A stretch of 64,000 bases of DNA from Emticicia sp037153985 (GCF_037153985.1 NZ_JBBAYI010000016.1:1-64000); one strand, 5' to 3'. Counted from the first letter of the stretch, positions 37,069-45,844 are shown. The notes: generated by a model not told the origin, from the sequence alone. Program-made: numbers and translations.

Positions 37069-38082
37069 TTATAAACTTAATAAAGCACCTGTGCCGTTTA
37101 CATCAGGGAACACAGGGCGGCCTTTGTCCAGATACACACCCGTAGCAGGGTCGTTCGAGATAAGAATAGAACCATCCATATCAACGTAATCGAGCAAGGG
37201 TAATAGCTGGCCAATAGCCGAAATACCAATACTGGTTTCGGTCATGCAGCCACACATTACCTTCATGCCTAATGTGCGGGCTTCGGCAATCATTCTTCTG
37301 GCAGGCGTAATACCGCCACATTTGGCCAGTTTTACGTTAACGCCATGAAACTTCCCGAAACATTTTTTTACATCTTCTTCCAGAATACAGCTTTCATCGG
37401 CTATGAGAGGCAAAACAGAGTGTTTCATTACTTCTTGCATTGGCTCGTACGCTCCTTTTTCCATAGGTTGTTCAATAAATTCAACACCTAATTTGCTGAA
37501 TTCAATCGAATTCTGGATTGTTTCCTCTACACCCCATGCACAATTGGCATCAACTCTGAAAATGGCATCGGTATGTTTGCGGAGTTCTTTTACAATGTCT
37601 ACATCGTGGTTAGTTCCTAATTTGATTTTATAAATCGGGAAATCAAACTCTTGCATTTTTGATACCATTTTGTCGATAGTATCAATACCGATTGTATAAT
37701 TTGAGTACGGAATGTTGTTGAGTGTAAGCCCCCATATTTTATATAAGGGTTGTCCTTGTTTTTTGCCCCATAAATCCCACGCCGCCATGTCGAGTGCGCA
37801 ATGTGCAAAAGGATTGTCTTTTAAATGAGGATACATTAAAGCCCAAAAATCTTCGGGATTTTGCAAGTCATAATTTTCTATAATAGACTGATACTGGCTT
37901 AGCTTGTCTCTCATTCCTTCGGCAGTAACGCCATAGTAGGGGATAGGCGTAGCTTCGCCAAAACCACTCAAGGGTCCATCCTGTAATTCTACAATAAAGG
38001 CATCAATGTCATCTCTTGAGCCGTGGGCTATGGTAAAAGTATGCCGCATTTGCAGCGTAAGAATATGGAATTTTAGTTTCAT
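37069..38082 (-). CDS. Dipeptide epimerase (enolase superfamily, L-Ala-D/L-Glu type)
   Basis: A 337-residue enzyme from the start MKLKFHILTLQMRHTF. The active site has KIK near residue 160, metal ligands Asp (DANCAW), Glu (EQP) and Asp (DESC), and a second Lys in VKLAKCGG near 262, as in YcjG/YkfB. It interconverts the L and D forms of the second residue in L-Ala-Glu-like dipeptides, a step in murein peptide recycling. It follows the ComB-like gene by 44 bp on the same strand, which suggests an operon. The precise dipeptide specificity is not clear from sequence. Confidence 0.88.
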   Translation of the reverse strand: MKLKFHILTLQMRHTFTIAHGSRDDIDAFIVELQDGPLSGFGEATPIPYYGVTAEGMRDKLSQYQSIIENYDLQNPEDFWALMYPHLKDNPFAHCALDMAAWDLWGKKQGQPLYKIWGLTLNNIPYSNYTIGIDTIDKMVSKMQEFDFPIYKIKLGTNHDVDIVKELRKHTDAIFRVDANCAWGVEETIQNSIEFSKLGVEFIEQPMEKGAYEPMQEVMKHSVLPLIADESCILEEDVKKCFGKFHGVNVKLAKCGGITPARRMIAEARTLGMKVMCGCMTETSIGISAIGQLLPLLDYVDMDGSILISNDPATGVYLDKGRPVFPDVNGTGALLSL

Positions 38083-38126
38083 TGATGAAATGTAGGCTGA
38101 TTCCAGCAATTAATAGTATGGTACAT

Positions 38127-38834
38127 TTATAAATTCACTAATTCACTTCCTCGGAGAATTGGCACTACATCGTACAAGTCTCTTTGTAAGCAATAGGCAA
38201 TATCTTTATGAATACCCAGATTCTGTAATCGTCTGATATGTGACGAGTTAGCCAAATAGCCAATTAAATCGTCTTTGGCTTGTTGAAAAAGACGTAACGA
38301 CATAATTGCGCTGTCTTCTGCCACAAAATATTCGTCCTGAACGGCATCAATCAAAGCACCAGCAAAGAGGGTGTCTTCAATGTTTACACGGCCTTTCCAG
38401 CCAGCGCAAAGCACTAGTACATCATACGGCTGGGTTTTCAGGTAATTTACTATGGCATTCAGGTTTAAGAATGCGCCCGCTAATACTTTTACAGCCGATG
38501 CCTTCGCTTTTGTAATAGAGTAAGTGCCGTTTGTGGTAGTCATGGCAATTTTTTCACCTATGAGTTTTTCACTCATGTAACTAAACGGTGAGTTATCCAG
38601 TTCAAAGCCATCTACCTTTCTGGCGTTTCTTTCGGCGGCAGCAATATAGCCCATTTCCTGAAGTTTCTTGCACTCTTCTACGGTTTCTACGGGAATAATG
38701 CTTTTTACACCATAGGCAAACGCTGTTACCATGCACGAAGTAGCACGGAAAATATCGGCTATGATTACAATGGAATTATCAATACTATGCAGGTGTAATA
38801 AATCGGGTGTTAGGCAAACGTCAATGTTTTTCAT
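38127..38834 (-). CDS. comB: ComB-like 2-phosphosulfolactate phosphatase
   Basis: A 235-residue protein of the ComB family. Conserved blocks IIADIFRATSCMVTAFAYGVK (N-terminal), AMTTTNGTYSITKA and VLCAGWKGRVNIEDTLFAGALI are visible. ComB removes phosphate from 2-phosphosulfolactate in coenzyme M synthesis, but homologues are common in bacteria that lack coenzyme M, so the real substrate is uncertain (sulfolactate-derived or other phosphoesters). It lies directly upstream of the dipeptide epimerase. No other coenzyme M gene (comA, comC) is in the window. Confidence 0.82.
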   Translation of the reverse strand: MKNIDVCLTPDLLHLHSIDNSIVIIADIFRATSCMVTAFAYGVKSIIPVETVEECKKLQEMGYIAAAERNARKVDGFELDNSPFSYMSEKLIGEKIAMTTTNGTYSITKAKASAVKVLAGAFLNLNAIVNYLKTQPYDVLVLCAGWKGRVNIEDTLFAGALIDAVQDEYFVAEDSAIMSLRLFQQAKDDLIGYLANSSHIRRLQNLGIHKDIAYCLQRDLYDVVPILRGSELVNL

Positions 38835-38970
38835 TAAATGATTGAGAAAAAAACAGAAAACCTGCTGACGGTTTCTGAATAAACCTTGAGACTAAATTTT
38901 GGCAAAGATGCCAAAAAATGCTGTAAAAGCCTATTAAAAACACTAAATTGCAGCCATAAAAAACCAATAA

Positions 38971-39465
38971 ATGATTTCTATAATAGTAGCAGTTGCCGAA
39001 AACGGAGCCATAGGGAAAGACAACCAGTTGTTATGGAGGCTCTCGGCCGATTTAAAGCAGTTTAAGGCTTTAACCACAGGGCATGCCATAATTATGGGCA
39101 GAAAAACCTTTGATTCGATAGGCAAGCCTCTGCCCAACAGAACTAACATTGTTGTGAGCCGCCAAAAAAGTGTTTCGGCTGATGAAGCAGTGCTGGTGGC
39201 TAGCTCCTTGCAGGAAGCCATAAAGCTGGCTTATCAGGTAAAAGCTGATGATGAGGTTTTTATTATTGGCGGCGGAAATATTTATGAGCAGGCTCTAGAA
39301 CTGACCGACAAGATTTATCTGACCGAGGTAAAAGCAAATATTGAGGGTGATACGTTTTTTCCGAAACTGAAAGCCGATGAATGGAAAGAGGTAGCACGGC
39401 AGGCTTATGAGAAAGACGAAAAAAACGATTACGATTTTGAGGTGATAACCCTCGTGCGGAAATAA
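38971..39465 (+). CDS. folA: Dihydrofolate reductase
   Basis: A 164-residue chromosomal DHFR that reduces dihydrofolate with NADPH. Asp27 in RLSADLKQF is the catalytic acid, the NADPH-binding IIMGRKTFDSIGKPLPNR is present, and IIGGGNIYEQAL near residue 92 is the usual Gly-rich segment. The length is normal for the family and it is not like the mobile trimethoprim-resistant variants, so it is expected to be the housekeeping enzyme. It precedes a terminator shared with the convergent hemB gene and has no thyA beside it. Confidence 0.93.
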   Translation: MISIIVAVAENGAIGKDNQLLWRLSADLKQFKALTTGHAIIMGRKTFDSIGKPLPNRTNIVVSRQKSVSADEAVLVASSLQEAIKLAYQVKADDEVFIIGGGNIYEQALELTDKIYLTEVKANIEGDTFFPKLKADEWKEVARQAYEKDEKNDYDFEVITLVRK

Positions 39466-39466
39466 T

Positions 39467-39502
39467 AAAAAAGCCTGACATTTGTAGTTGTCAGGCTTTT
39501 TT
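39467..39502. terminator. Bidirectional intrinsic terminator
   Basis: GCCTGACA and TGTCAGGC pair around an 8-nt loop, with A6 on the left and T6 on the right. It sits between the convergent folA and hemB stop codons, reaching within 1 bp of the hemB stop. Confidence 0.8.
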
Positions 39503-39503
39503 A

Positions 39504-40475
39504 TCAGGCTTTTAACTGTGCAAATTCTTTGGCAAAATAACTGAGTATTATTTTTGCTCCTGCCCGCTTAATGCTTAGTAATAATTCATACATGGCTTTT
39601 TGCCCATCGAGCCAGCCGTTTTGTGCGGCGGCTTTAATCATGGCATACTCGCCCGATACGTTATAGGCTGCTATGGGCAAAGGGAAATTATCTGACATGG
39701 TTTTAATTACATCCAGATACGCGAAAGCAGGTTTTACCATCAGGAAGTCGGCTCCTTCTTCCATATCCAGTTGGCCTTCAACTAGTGCTTCCCGAACGTT
39801 GGCGGGGTTCATCTGATATGTTTTTTTGTCTCCAAATTTAGGGGCTGAGTCGAGTGCATCACGGAATGGGCCATAAAATGCACTGGCATATTTCACCGAA
39901 TAAGACATAATACTGATATTGGTAAAGCCTTCGTCGTCGAGTAATTCACGGATATAGCCTACACGCCCGTCCATCATGTCGGACGGCCCCAGTATATCGG
40001 CCCCAGCACGTGCCTGTGCCAATGCCATCTTGCCTAATACATCGAGGGTTTCGTCGTTCAGAATCTGCCCGTTTTCTACTACGCCGTCGTGGCCATCACT
40101 ACTGTATGGGTCCATGGCAATATCAGTCATGAGGGCTAAGTCAGGAAACTTATTTTTAATTTCGCTTAAGGCTTTCAGGTAAAGAGTACCTGTTTTATGG
40201 CTTTCAGTAGCATATTTGTCTTTCTTTGACTCAGGATAATTCGGAAACAGACAAATAGATTTAATACCTAAGTCGGTTACTTCTTTGAGTTCTTCCAAGA
40301 GGTTATCTAACGAAAAGCGATAAATCCCTGGCATTGATTTTATTTCGCTTTTAATATTGGCTCCTTCCATTACAAACATCGGAAAGATAAAATCATTGAC
40401 CGAAAGTGTAGTTTCCTGTACTAAATCTCTGATAGCAGCACTTTTTCGGTTTCTTCGCGGGCGATGAATAAGCAT
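39504..40475 (-). CDS. hemB: Delta-aminolevulinic acid dehydratase (porphobilinogen synthase)
   Basis: A 323-residue enzyme that condenses two 5-aminolevulinates into porphobilinogen in haem synthesis. The Schiff-base lysines are Lys195 (SVKYASAFYGPFRDA) and Lys248 (LMVKPAFAY). The metal site is the Asp-rich version TDIAMDPYSSDGHDG (117-131), where zinc-type enzymes have Cys residues, so this is a magnesium/potassium-dependent type as in Pseudomonas. Length is typical. It starts 31 bp after the end of the LON-domain gene on the same strand and may be cotranscribed. Confidence 0.95.
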   Translation of the reverse strand: MLIHRPRRNRKSAAIRDLVQETTLSVNDFIFPMFVMEGANIKSEIKSMPGIYRFSLDNLLEELKEVTDLGIKSICLFPNYPESKKDKYATESHKTGTLYLKALSEIKNKFPDLALMTDIAMDPYSSDGHDGVVENGQILNDETLDVLGKMALAQARAGADILGPSDMMDGRVGYIRELLDDEGFTNISIMSYSVKYASAFYGPFRDALDSAPKFGDKKTYQMNPANVREALVEGQLDMEEGADFLMVKPAFAYLDVIKTMSDNFPLPIAAYNVSGEYAMIKAAAQNGWLDGQKAMYELLLSIKRAGAKIILSYFAKEFAQLKA

Positions 40476-40506
40476 GTGTATGTAAGTGATAAAATCCGGT
40501 AAAAAA

Positions 40507-41136
40507 TTAAAAATTTAAGGCATCAAATCCCTTAAAATGACCGTTCATTGCAATAAGTTCTTTGGCACGTTCTACTTCTGATACGATAGGTAAAATTCGT
40601 TTAAGGTGTGTAACGAGTACCTGTTGGCGTTGCGCTTCGGAGGCAACCGTTAGCAACTCATATTCTTCACTAACCGAAAGCCCTATTTTGTGGGCAATTC
40701 TGTAACTGAAAGGCTGGTATTCTGGTCTGTTGTAGTCGACTTTTATTTTTAATAACGCATAAAGTCTGTTAACGAGGCTTAGTAAAATCGGGTTTATGGT
40801 TTCGTTGAGGTCTTCGTTTTCAATAAAGACAACCTCGCCTCCTGCATAAAGTTTATCAGGAACCGGATTCTGAAAATCAGTAATTCTGAAAATTCGTAAA
40901 CCTTTAGTTTTAATATCCATGCGGCCATCACCATAGCGTTTTGAAAGCTGGGTAATGTGCACTTCGGTTCCGTATCCGGCCAGTTTATTGTTAACAAAAG
41001 TCGGAATCCCGAAGGTAGTCTGGTTTTCGAGGCACTCGTTAATCAGTTCTTTATAACGAGGCTCAAAAATATGAAGATTCAAATCTTCGTGCGGGAAGAC
41101 TACCAGATTTAGAGGGAAAAGAGATAAGAAACTCAT
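40507..41136 (-). CDS. LON substrate-binding domain protein
   Basis: A 209-residue cytosolic protein homologous to the N-terminal domain of Lon protease (LON/PUA-like), without ATPase or protease domains. The beginning LFPLNLVVFPHEDLNLHIFEPRYKELI is the typical LON start, and the RMDIKTKGLRIFRITDFQ strand is conserved. Such stand-alone proteins are common, and their job is unclear, perhaps peptide or protein binding. It is 31 bp from hemB and 55 bp from gldH on the same strand, so it may belong to the same transcript. Confidence 0.85.
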   Translation of the reverse strand: MSFLSLFPLNLVVFPHEDLNLHIFEPRYKELINECLENQTTFGIPTFVNNKLAGYGTEVHITQLSKRYGDGRMDIKTKGLRIFRITDFQNPVPDKLYAGGEVVFIENEDLNETINPILLSLVNRLYALLKIKVDYNRPEYQPFSYRIAHKIGLSVSEEYELLTVASEAQRQQVLVTHLKRILPIVSEVERAKELIAMNGHFKGFDALNF

Positions 41137-41191
41137 ATAACTACTAAGTTTCGGTGCATTGGCTTATAATTAAATAACCCAATGCCTGCAA

Positions 41192-41671
41192 TTATTGTTT
41201 CGGTGCAACAGGTTTTTCGATACTGATACCCACCGACATAATGTAAGGCAGTGGGTCCTGACGCATATATTGTTTGAGCTTAATAGTGTATTTGCCCTTT
41301 TTAGGAAACTTATACGCTTTGCTCGAAATAATTTTGCTATCAAAAATATCTCCTAAACCTTTGCCCTGTGGTTTACCTGTTTTAGGGTCAAAAAGAATTA
41401 CCTGCTCAAGTGTGTTGCTCAGTAACTTATTATCAGGCCCATAGATATAACGCGTCAGGTACAGGTTATTATAGGGGTATTGTGAGGCATTTCTGACCAA
41501 AAGATAAATATCATAAGGAATGGTTTCGTCCTGTATGTCAAAAGTGAAAGATGGTACATCCTTGATATACCATTTGGTGTCTTTGAAGTCTACAAAAGAC
41601 TTATAGACGGCGTTACTTTCGCATGAAAGAACTGAAAAACATAATAGGAATCCTAAAACGAGGTTTTTCAT
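41192..41671 (-). CDS. gldH: Gliding motility lipoprotein GldH
   Basis: A 159-residue SPII lipoprotein (lipobox LSVLSC, Cys17) that begins at MKNLVLGFLLC. The beta-rich mature part (FVDFKDTKWYIKDVPSFTFDI; FPKKGKYTIKLKQYMRQDP) matches GldH, a lipoprotein required for gliding and linked to the type IX secretion machinery. It follows the RicT-like gene by 22 bp, the same order found in other Bacteroidota. The reading frame continues upstream without a stop through the repeat tail of ricT for over 240 codons, but the lipobox fixes the real start. Confidence 0.9.
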   Translation of the reverse strand: MKNLVLGFLLCFSVLSCESNAVYKSFVDFKDTKWYIKDVPSFTFDIQDETIPYDIYLLVRNASQYPYNNLYLTRYIYGPDNKLLSNTLEQVILFDPKTGKPQGKGLGDIFDSKIISSKAYKFPKKGKYTIKLKQYMRQDPLPYIMSVGISIEKPVAPKQ

Positions 41672-41693
41672 TAAATATATATTTCGGACGTTT

Positions 41694-43475
41694 TTAATTG
41701 CGTCGATTGTTGTTATTCTGGTTGTTTTGTTGGGGTGTGTTCTGCGGCTGACTCCCTTGCGGAGGTTTGTTTTCCGCCTGAGGTTTGCCTGAGTTTCCTC
41801 CCTGATTGTTGGGTTTGCCCTGATTTTTAGGAGGGTTATTCTGTGGTTTATTTCCTCCCTGATTGGGTTGATTCCCTTGTTTCGGCCCCTGATTATTATT
41901 TTTATTCTGAGGCTGATTCCCCTGTTTCTGGTTATTGGGCTGTTGGTTTCCCTGCTTTTGCCCGTTGTTTGGGTTTTGCTGTGGTTTGGGATTCTCGGTT
42001 GCCTGATTAGCCTGTTTCGGGGCATTATTCTGGTTGTGTTGCCCCTGATTATTATTTTTATTCTGCGGCTGATTCCCCTGCTTTTGGTTATTGTTAGGGT
42101 TTTGCGGCTTCTGATTATTATTTGGGTTGTTCTGGCCCGAATTGCCTTGCTTCTGGTTGTTCTGTGGCTGATTCCCTTGTTTTTGATTATTATTCGGGTT
42201 TTGTGGCTTCTGATTATTATTTGGGTTGTTCTGGCCCGAATTACCTTGTTTTTGATTGTTCTGTGGCTGGTTGCCTTGTTTTTGGTTATTATTGTGGGCT
42301 TTAGCTTCAGATTTATTGTCTTTTGCTGAATTATGGCTGTTCTTTTTGCTCTTGTCTGTATATTTTTTGTCCAGACGGTCCAGATCAGAGTTTTTCGGTG
42401 AGTTTTTGTCTGTGGCAATACTATCTGGCAAGTTCAGGTCTTCGAGCGAACTAGGCGTTAATCCTCTTTCATTCATTTGCATAATTTCAACGACCTTATG
42501 AATCGGGAGCGAATGCCAGTTAATATCGTTATTATAGCTGAACCACATAATCCGACGGAAAATGTCAGTTTTTTGTAAAACGGCAATTCCTTTTTCGGTT
42601 TTAAGGGGTTTTTCAACCGTAGGAATATCACTTAGTGCATCCAGATAGGTTTCAAGTTCGTAGTTGAGGCAGCATTTCAGACGGCCACATTGCCCTGAAA
42701 GTTTTGCAGGGTTCAACGATAGGTTCTGATAACGGGCTGCTGAGGTAGGAATCGCCCTGAAATCGGTTAGCCATGTTGAGCAACACAATTCGCGCCCACA
42801 TGAGCCAATGCCGCCCACACGTGCTGCTTCCTGACGCAGACTAATCTGCTTCATTTCGACACGAATCTTGAATTCGGCTGCTAAAAGTTTGATTAACTCA
42901 CGGAAATCGACACGGTCGTCGGCCGAGTAGTAAAACGTAGCTTTGGTATTGTCTGACTGAAACTCAACGTCAGACACCTTCATTTGAAGTTTAAGTTCTT
43001 TGGCAATTTCACGTACGCGATACATGGTAGGTAAGTCGCGGGTGATAGCCTGCTGGTGTTTTTCGATGTCTTTTTCCTGCGCAACTCTCAGGATTTTTCT
43101 GATGTTTTCATCATCCTGAATGCCTTTTTTTATCATTTGCAAGCGTACGAGTTCGCCTTGTAGCGAAACACTACCTATATGAAAACCCGTTTGCATTTCG
43201 CAAAGCACGAAATCGCCAGTATAAAGTTCAAGGTTATTTACGTTTCTGAAATATTCTTTCCGGCCACCTTTAAACTTTATTTCCACTATGTTATAACGCA
43301 TTGACATTGGCACTTCCATGTTTGAAAGCCAGTCAAAAGCATTCATTTTATTGCATCCACCTGTTGAGCAGCCTCCTGACGAGCACCCTGCCACAGTTTT
43401 ATGGTTCGATTTTTCGGTTCTATCCAAGGCCTTTACTGCTCCGCAGCCACCTGATGAACATTGTCCACAGCCCAT
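41694..43475 (-). CDS. ricT: PSP1/RicT-like protein with Cys-rich N-terminus and Asn/Gln-rich tail
   Basis: A 593-residue protein. The N-terminus is Cys-rich (CGQCSSGGC, GCSSGGCSTGGC within residues 3-41), a pattern compatible with metal or Fe-S binding. The PSP1 domain (about 50-320) carries CGRELCC (226-232) and CGRLKCC (263-269), typical of RicT/YaaT. In Bacillus, RicT with RicA and RicF promotes mRNA processing and regulatory phosphotransfer. Residues about 350-390 are charged and 395-593 are Asn/Gln/Gly/Pro-rich with a 33-residue tandem repeat. The tail is much longer than in most RicT proteins. Cotranscribed with gldH. Confidence 0.9.
   Translation of the reverse strand: MGCGQCSSGGCGAVKALDRTEKSNHKTVAGCSSGGCSTGGCNKMNAFDWLSNMEVPMSMRYNIVEIKFKGGRKEYFRNVNNLELYTGDFVLCEMQTGFHIGSVSLQGELVRLQMIKKGIQDDENIRKILRVAQEKDIEKHQQAITRDLPTMYRVREIAKELKLQMKVSDVEFQSDNTKATFYYSADDRVDFRELIKLLAAEFKIRVEMKQISLRQEAARVGGIGSCGRELCCSTWLTDFRAIPTSAARYQNLSLNPAKLSGQCGRLKCCLNYELETYLDALSDIPTVEKPLKTEKGIAVLQKTDIFRRIMWFSYNNDINWHSLPIHKVVEIMQMNERGLTPSSLEDLNLPDSIATDKNSPKNSDLDRLDKKYTDKSKKNSHNSAKDNKSEAKAHNNNQKQGNQPQNNQKQGNSGQNNPNNNQKPQNPNNNQKQGNQPQNNQKQGNSGQNNPNNNQKPQNPNNNQKQGNQPQNKNNNQGQHNQNNAPKQANQATENPKPQQNPNNGQKQGNQQPNNQKQGNQPQNKNNNQGPKQGNQPNQGGNKPQNNPPKNQGKPNNQGGNSGKPQAENKPPQGSQPQNTPQQNNQNNNNRRN
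42060..42293 (-). repeat. 99-bp tandem repeat encoding a 33-residue Asn/Gln-rich unit
   Basis: Residues 395-427 and 428-460 of the RicT-like protein are near-identical copies (each starts NNNQKQGNQP and ends QKPQNP), and a third partial copy begins at 461. At DNA level the copies differ by synonymous changes, so the repeat is not a recent exact duplication. Confidence 0.8.
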
Positions 43476-43713
43476 ATCCTCTTTATTGTAATGAGTAAAT
43501 TATTTAGTTAATCATGATTGAAAACTCAATCATTTAGTTGAGTATTTATTTCTTTCCAATAGTTCAAGAAATAAATATATCCGGCGAAATATCTTTACTA
43601 ATACAGGCAAAAGAGATATTTTAACTCATTAAATACTTTATCTGGTACTGATTTATAGATAGTTTTATATATTCAGCTAATATGAATCTTAGTGGTTTCT
43701 ATTTTAATAAGTC

Positions 43714-45021
43714 TTAAATATCTTCTTTTTCACCTTTTAAATATTTTAAAAGGTCTTTTCCTATATCTTTTCTGAAATATTTTCCGTCAAAGATAATATT
43801 TTTTGCTAATCGTTGTGATTTCTGACGGGCAGAATTTAGTGTGCGTGCCATTGCTACCGACACAATTACTCTGCCGCCGTTGGTTAAAACTATGTCGCGC
43901 TCGGCCAATCTGGTGCCTGCATGAAAAAGTATAGTATCTTTTTGTGGTTTAGGAATCACCATGATGTCGCCCTTTCTGTAATCTTCGGGGTAGCCTTTCG
44001 CTACTACCACCGTCGCAATAGCCGCTTTTGCATGAACAGCTAATTTTATTTTGTCCAGCTTACCTTCGGCAGTAGCTTTCATGAGTTTCACCATATCGGT
44101 TTTAATTCTTGGCAGTACTACTTCAGTTTCGGGGTCACCCATTCGGGCGTTATATTCAATTACATAAGGTTCGCCTTGTACGTTCATTAATCCAACGAAA
44201 ATAAAGCCTACATATTTGATTCCTTCGGCCTGTAAGCCTGTAAGTGTAGGTTTAACTACTTTTTCTTCTACTTTCGACAGAAAAGCCTCATCGGCAAATG
44301 GCACAGGTGAAACGGCACCCATACCGCCTGTGTTCAATCCTTTATCACCATCGCCAATACGTTTATAGTCTTTGGCTTCGGGCAGAATTTTATAGTTTTT
44401 TCCGTCAGTTAATACAAACACCGAAAGCTCTATTCCGTTCAGGTACTGTTCAACTAAAACTTTGCTACTGGCATCGCCGAATTTAGCTTCGGCCAGCATT
44501 TCGTGCAGGCTTTGTCGGGCTTCTTCGTGGGTTTCTGCAATAATTACCCCTTTGCCTGCCGCCAGACCATCAGCTTTCAGTACAATAGGTAACGATTGTT
44601 GCGCCAGATAAGCCAGCCCTTCCTGAAGGGTGTCTTTTGTAAAAGTTTGTGAAGCCGCTGTCGGAATCCCATACTTTTGCATAAAGTTTTTAGAGAAGTC
44701 TTTGCTGCCTTCCAGTTGTGCGCCTGCGGCGTCGGGGCCAACAATCTTTATTTTTTTCAGGGATTTATCTTTTCTGAAAAAATCAACAATGCCTTTTACA
44801 AGAGGGTCTTCAGGCCCTACAATAACCATCTGAATATTATGCTCTTTTACTGCTTCGGCAATTTTAGTAAAATCACTTACGGCAATTGGTAGGTTTTGGG
44901 CTATTTTTGCTGTACCGGCATTACCGGGTGCAACAAAAAGCTGTGTACAGTTTTTGGATTGAGTAATTTTCCATGCAAAAGCGTGCTCACGGCCACCAGA
45001 GCCAATAATCAGAATATTCAT
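43714..45021 (-). CDS. purD: Phosphoribosylamine-glycine ligase
   Basis: A 435-residue ATP-grasp enzyme of purine synthesis that joins glycine to 5-phosphoribosylamine. The N-terminal MNILIIGSGGREHAFAWK and the ATP-grasp core with VLKADGLAAGKGVIIAE, LNTGGMGAVSPVPF and FVGLMNVQGEPYVIEYNARMGDPE are all present. Length is as expected. The C-terminus ends in KGEKEDI after a basic linker. It is not beside other pur genes; the flanking genes (ricT, putative metallopeptidase) are unrelated, and a 238-bp AT-rich gap with an AT-rich hairpin at 43544-43576 precedes ricT. Confidence 0.95.
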   Translation of the reverse strand: MNILIIGSGGREHAFAWKITQSKNCTQLFVAPGNAGTAKIAQNLPIAVSDFTKIAEAVKEHNIQMVIVGPEDPLVKGIVDFFRKDKSLKKIKIVGPDAAGAQLEGSKDFSKNFMQKYGIPTAASQTFTKDTLQEGLAYLAQQSLPIVLKADGLAAGKGVIIAETHEEARQSLHEMLAEAKFGDASSKVLVEQYLNGIELSVFVLTDGKNYKILPEAKDYKRIGDGDKGLNTGGMGAVSPVPFADEAFLSKVEEKVVKPTLTGLQAEGIKYVGFIFVGLMNVQGEPYVIEYNARMGDPETEVVLPRIKTDMVKLMKATAEGKLDKIKLAVHAKAAIATVVVAKGYPEDYRKGDIMVIPKPQKDTILFHAGTRLAERDIVLTNGGRVIVSVAMARTLNSARQKSQRLAKNIIFDGKYFRKDIGKDLLKYLKGEKEDI

Positions 45022-45109
45022 TTAATCTAAAATTTGGTTTTAAAAGGGCAAAGGTCGGGAAGTTTTTTGGAAAAGAAAAAAATGCCTTTAAAAAGTTGGT
45101 AACAACGCC

Positions 45110-45844
45110 TTAAAACACAAAAATGTTTTTTTGTTTAAGGGTATCAATTGTACTATAAATACCTTTTTTGCCTTTTCGGGCAATTTTCTTTGCTATGGTT
45201 GCGGCTGCAGTAAAGTAAGCAGCTTTAGTAAAGTATTCGCCGTGGCCAAAGAAATCTTTTTCGCTGATTAAACTGCTAAGGGGTATTGGTTTAGGGGCAA
45301 TAAAACGTAGTTCGGAGGTGTAGGCGGCGTAGCGTTGTAGGGTATCCTGCGTAGCTACAAAGCGGTAGTCGAGCATGAGCGCAAGGCCCTCGTCGAACCA
45401 AGTTGGTACCTTTGTTTTGGTTTTCCACCAACCCAAGCGGCTTATTAGCTCATCGTGCGACATCTCGTGGGCAATTACATCAGCGTTAAGGCCATCTTTA
45501 TTAATAACTATCCAAGAGCCAAAAGGCGTACCTATCGTGCAGCCGGCGCCTTCTGTGGTTTGGCAGAATTGCTGGTAGTCTGCCAGATTATTACAAAATA
45601 TAAGGGTGGCTTCCCCCTGCCGACCGCCCCAAAATTCATGAATACGTTTTTTAGCAATTTTAATATACTTTTTCAGGGAGTCTTGCTGTTTTAGAGTAGA
45701 TGAGGCAGACACATAAACATTTTTTTCGATAGCCGAGAAGTTATCATATCTGATAAAAGCACAGCGTAATACCTGTGGAAAAACCCAGATAAACAGGAAA
45801 AAAACAAAGAATATGAGTATTAGGGCTGTTTTAAGAAATTTCAT
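45110..45844 (-). CDS. Membrane-anchored gluzincin-like metallopeptidase domain protein
   Basis: A 244-residue protein with one N-terminal transmembrane segment (residues 5-25). The zinc motif HEMSH is at His126-His130, and Glu152 in WFDEGLA is positioned to be the third ligand, as in gluzincins with a short GDEGLA-like loop. The family is not one I can name, and the substrate is unknown. The topology suggests that the domain faces the periplasm. It is 88 bp from purD on the same strand and divergent from the small membrane gene at 45955. Confidence 0.65.
   Translation of the reverse strand: MKFLKTALILIFFVFFLFIWVFPQVLRCAFIRYDNFSAIEKNVYVSASSTLKQQDSLKKYIKIAKKRIHEFWGGRQGEATLIFCNNLADYQQFCQTTEGAGCTIGTPFGSWIVINKDGLNADVIAHEMSHDELISRLGWWKTKTKVPTWFDEGLALMLDYRFVATQDTLQRYAAYTSELRFIAPKPIPLSSLISEKDFFGHGEYFTKAAYFTAAATIAKKIARKGKKGIYSTIDTLKQKNIFVF

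Noticed and set aside
38971..39465. DHFR as a mobile trimethoprim-resistance gene
   Set aside because: It has a normal chromosomal context, no integron site or transposase, and conserved housekeeping residues such as Asp27.
41868..42329. A 153-residue very hydrophobic plus-strand frame opposite the ricT repeat tail
   Set aside because: It is the complement of an Asn/Gln-rich coding stretch, which gives Ile/Leu/Val-rich peptides by codon complementarity. The overlapping ricT tail in the minus frame has clear repeat structure and follows a PSP1 domain.
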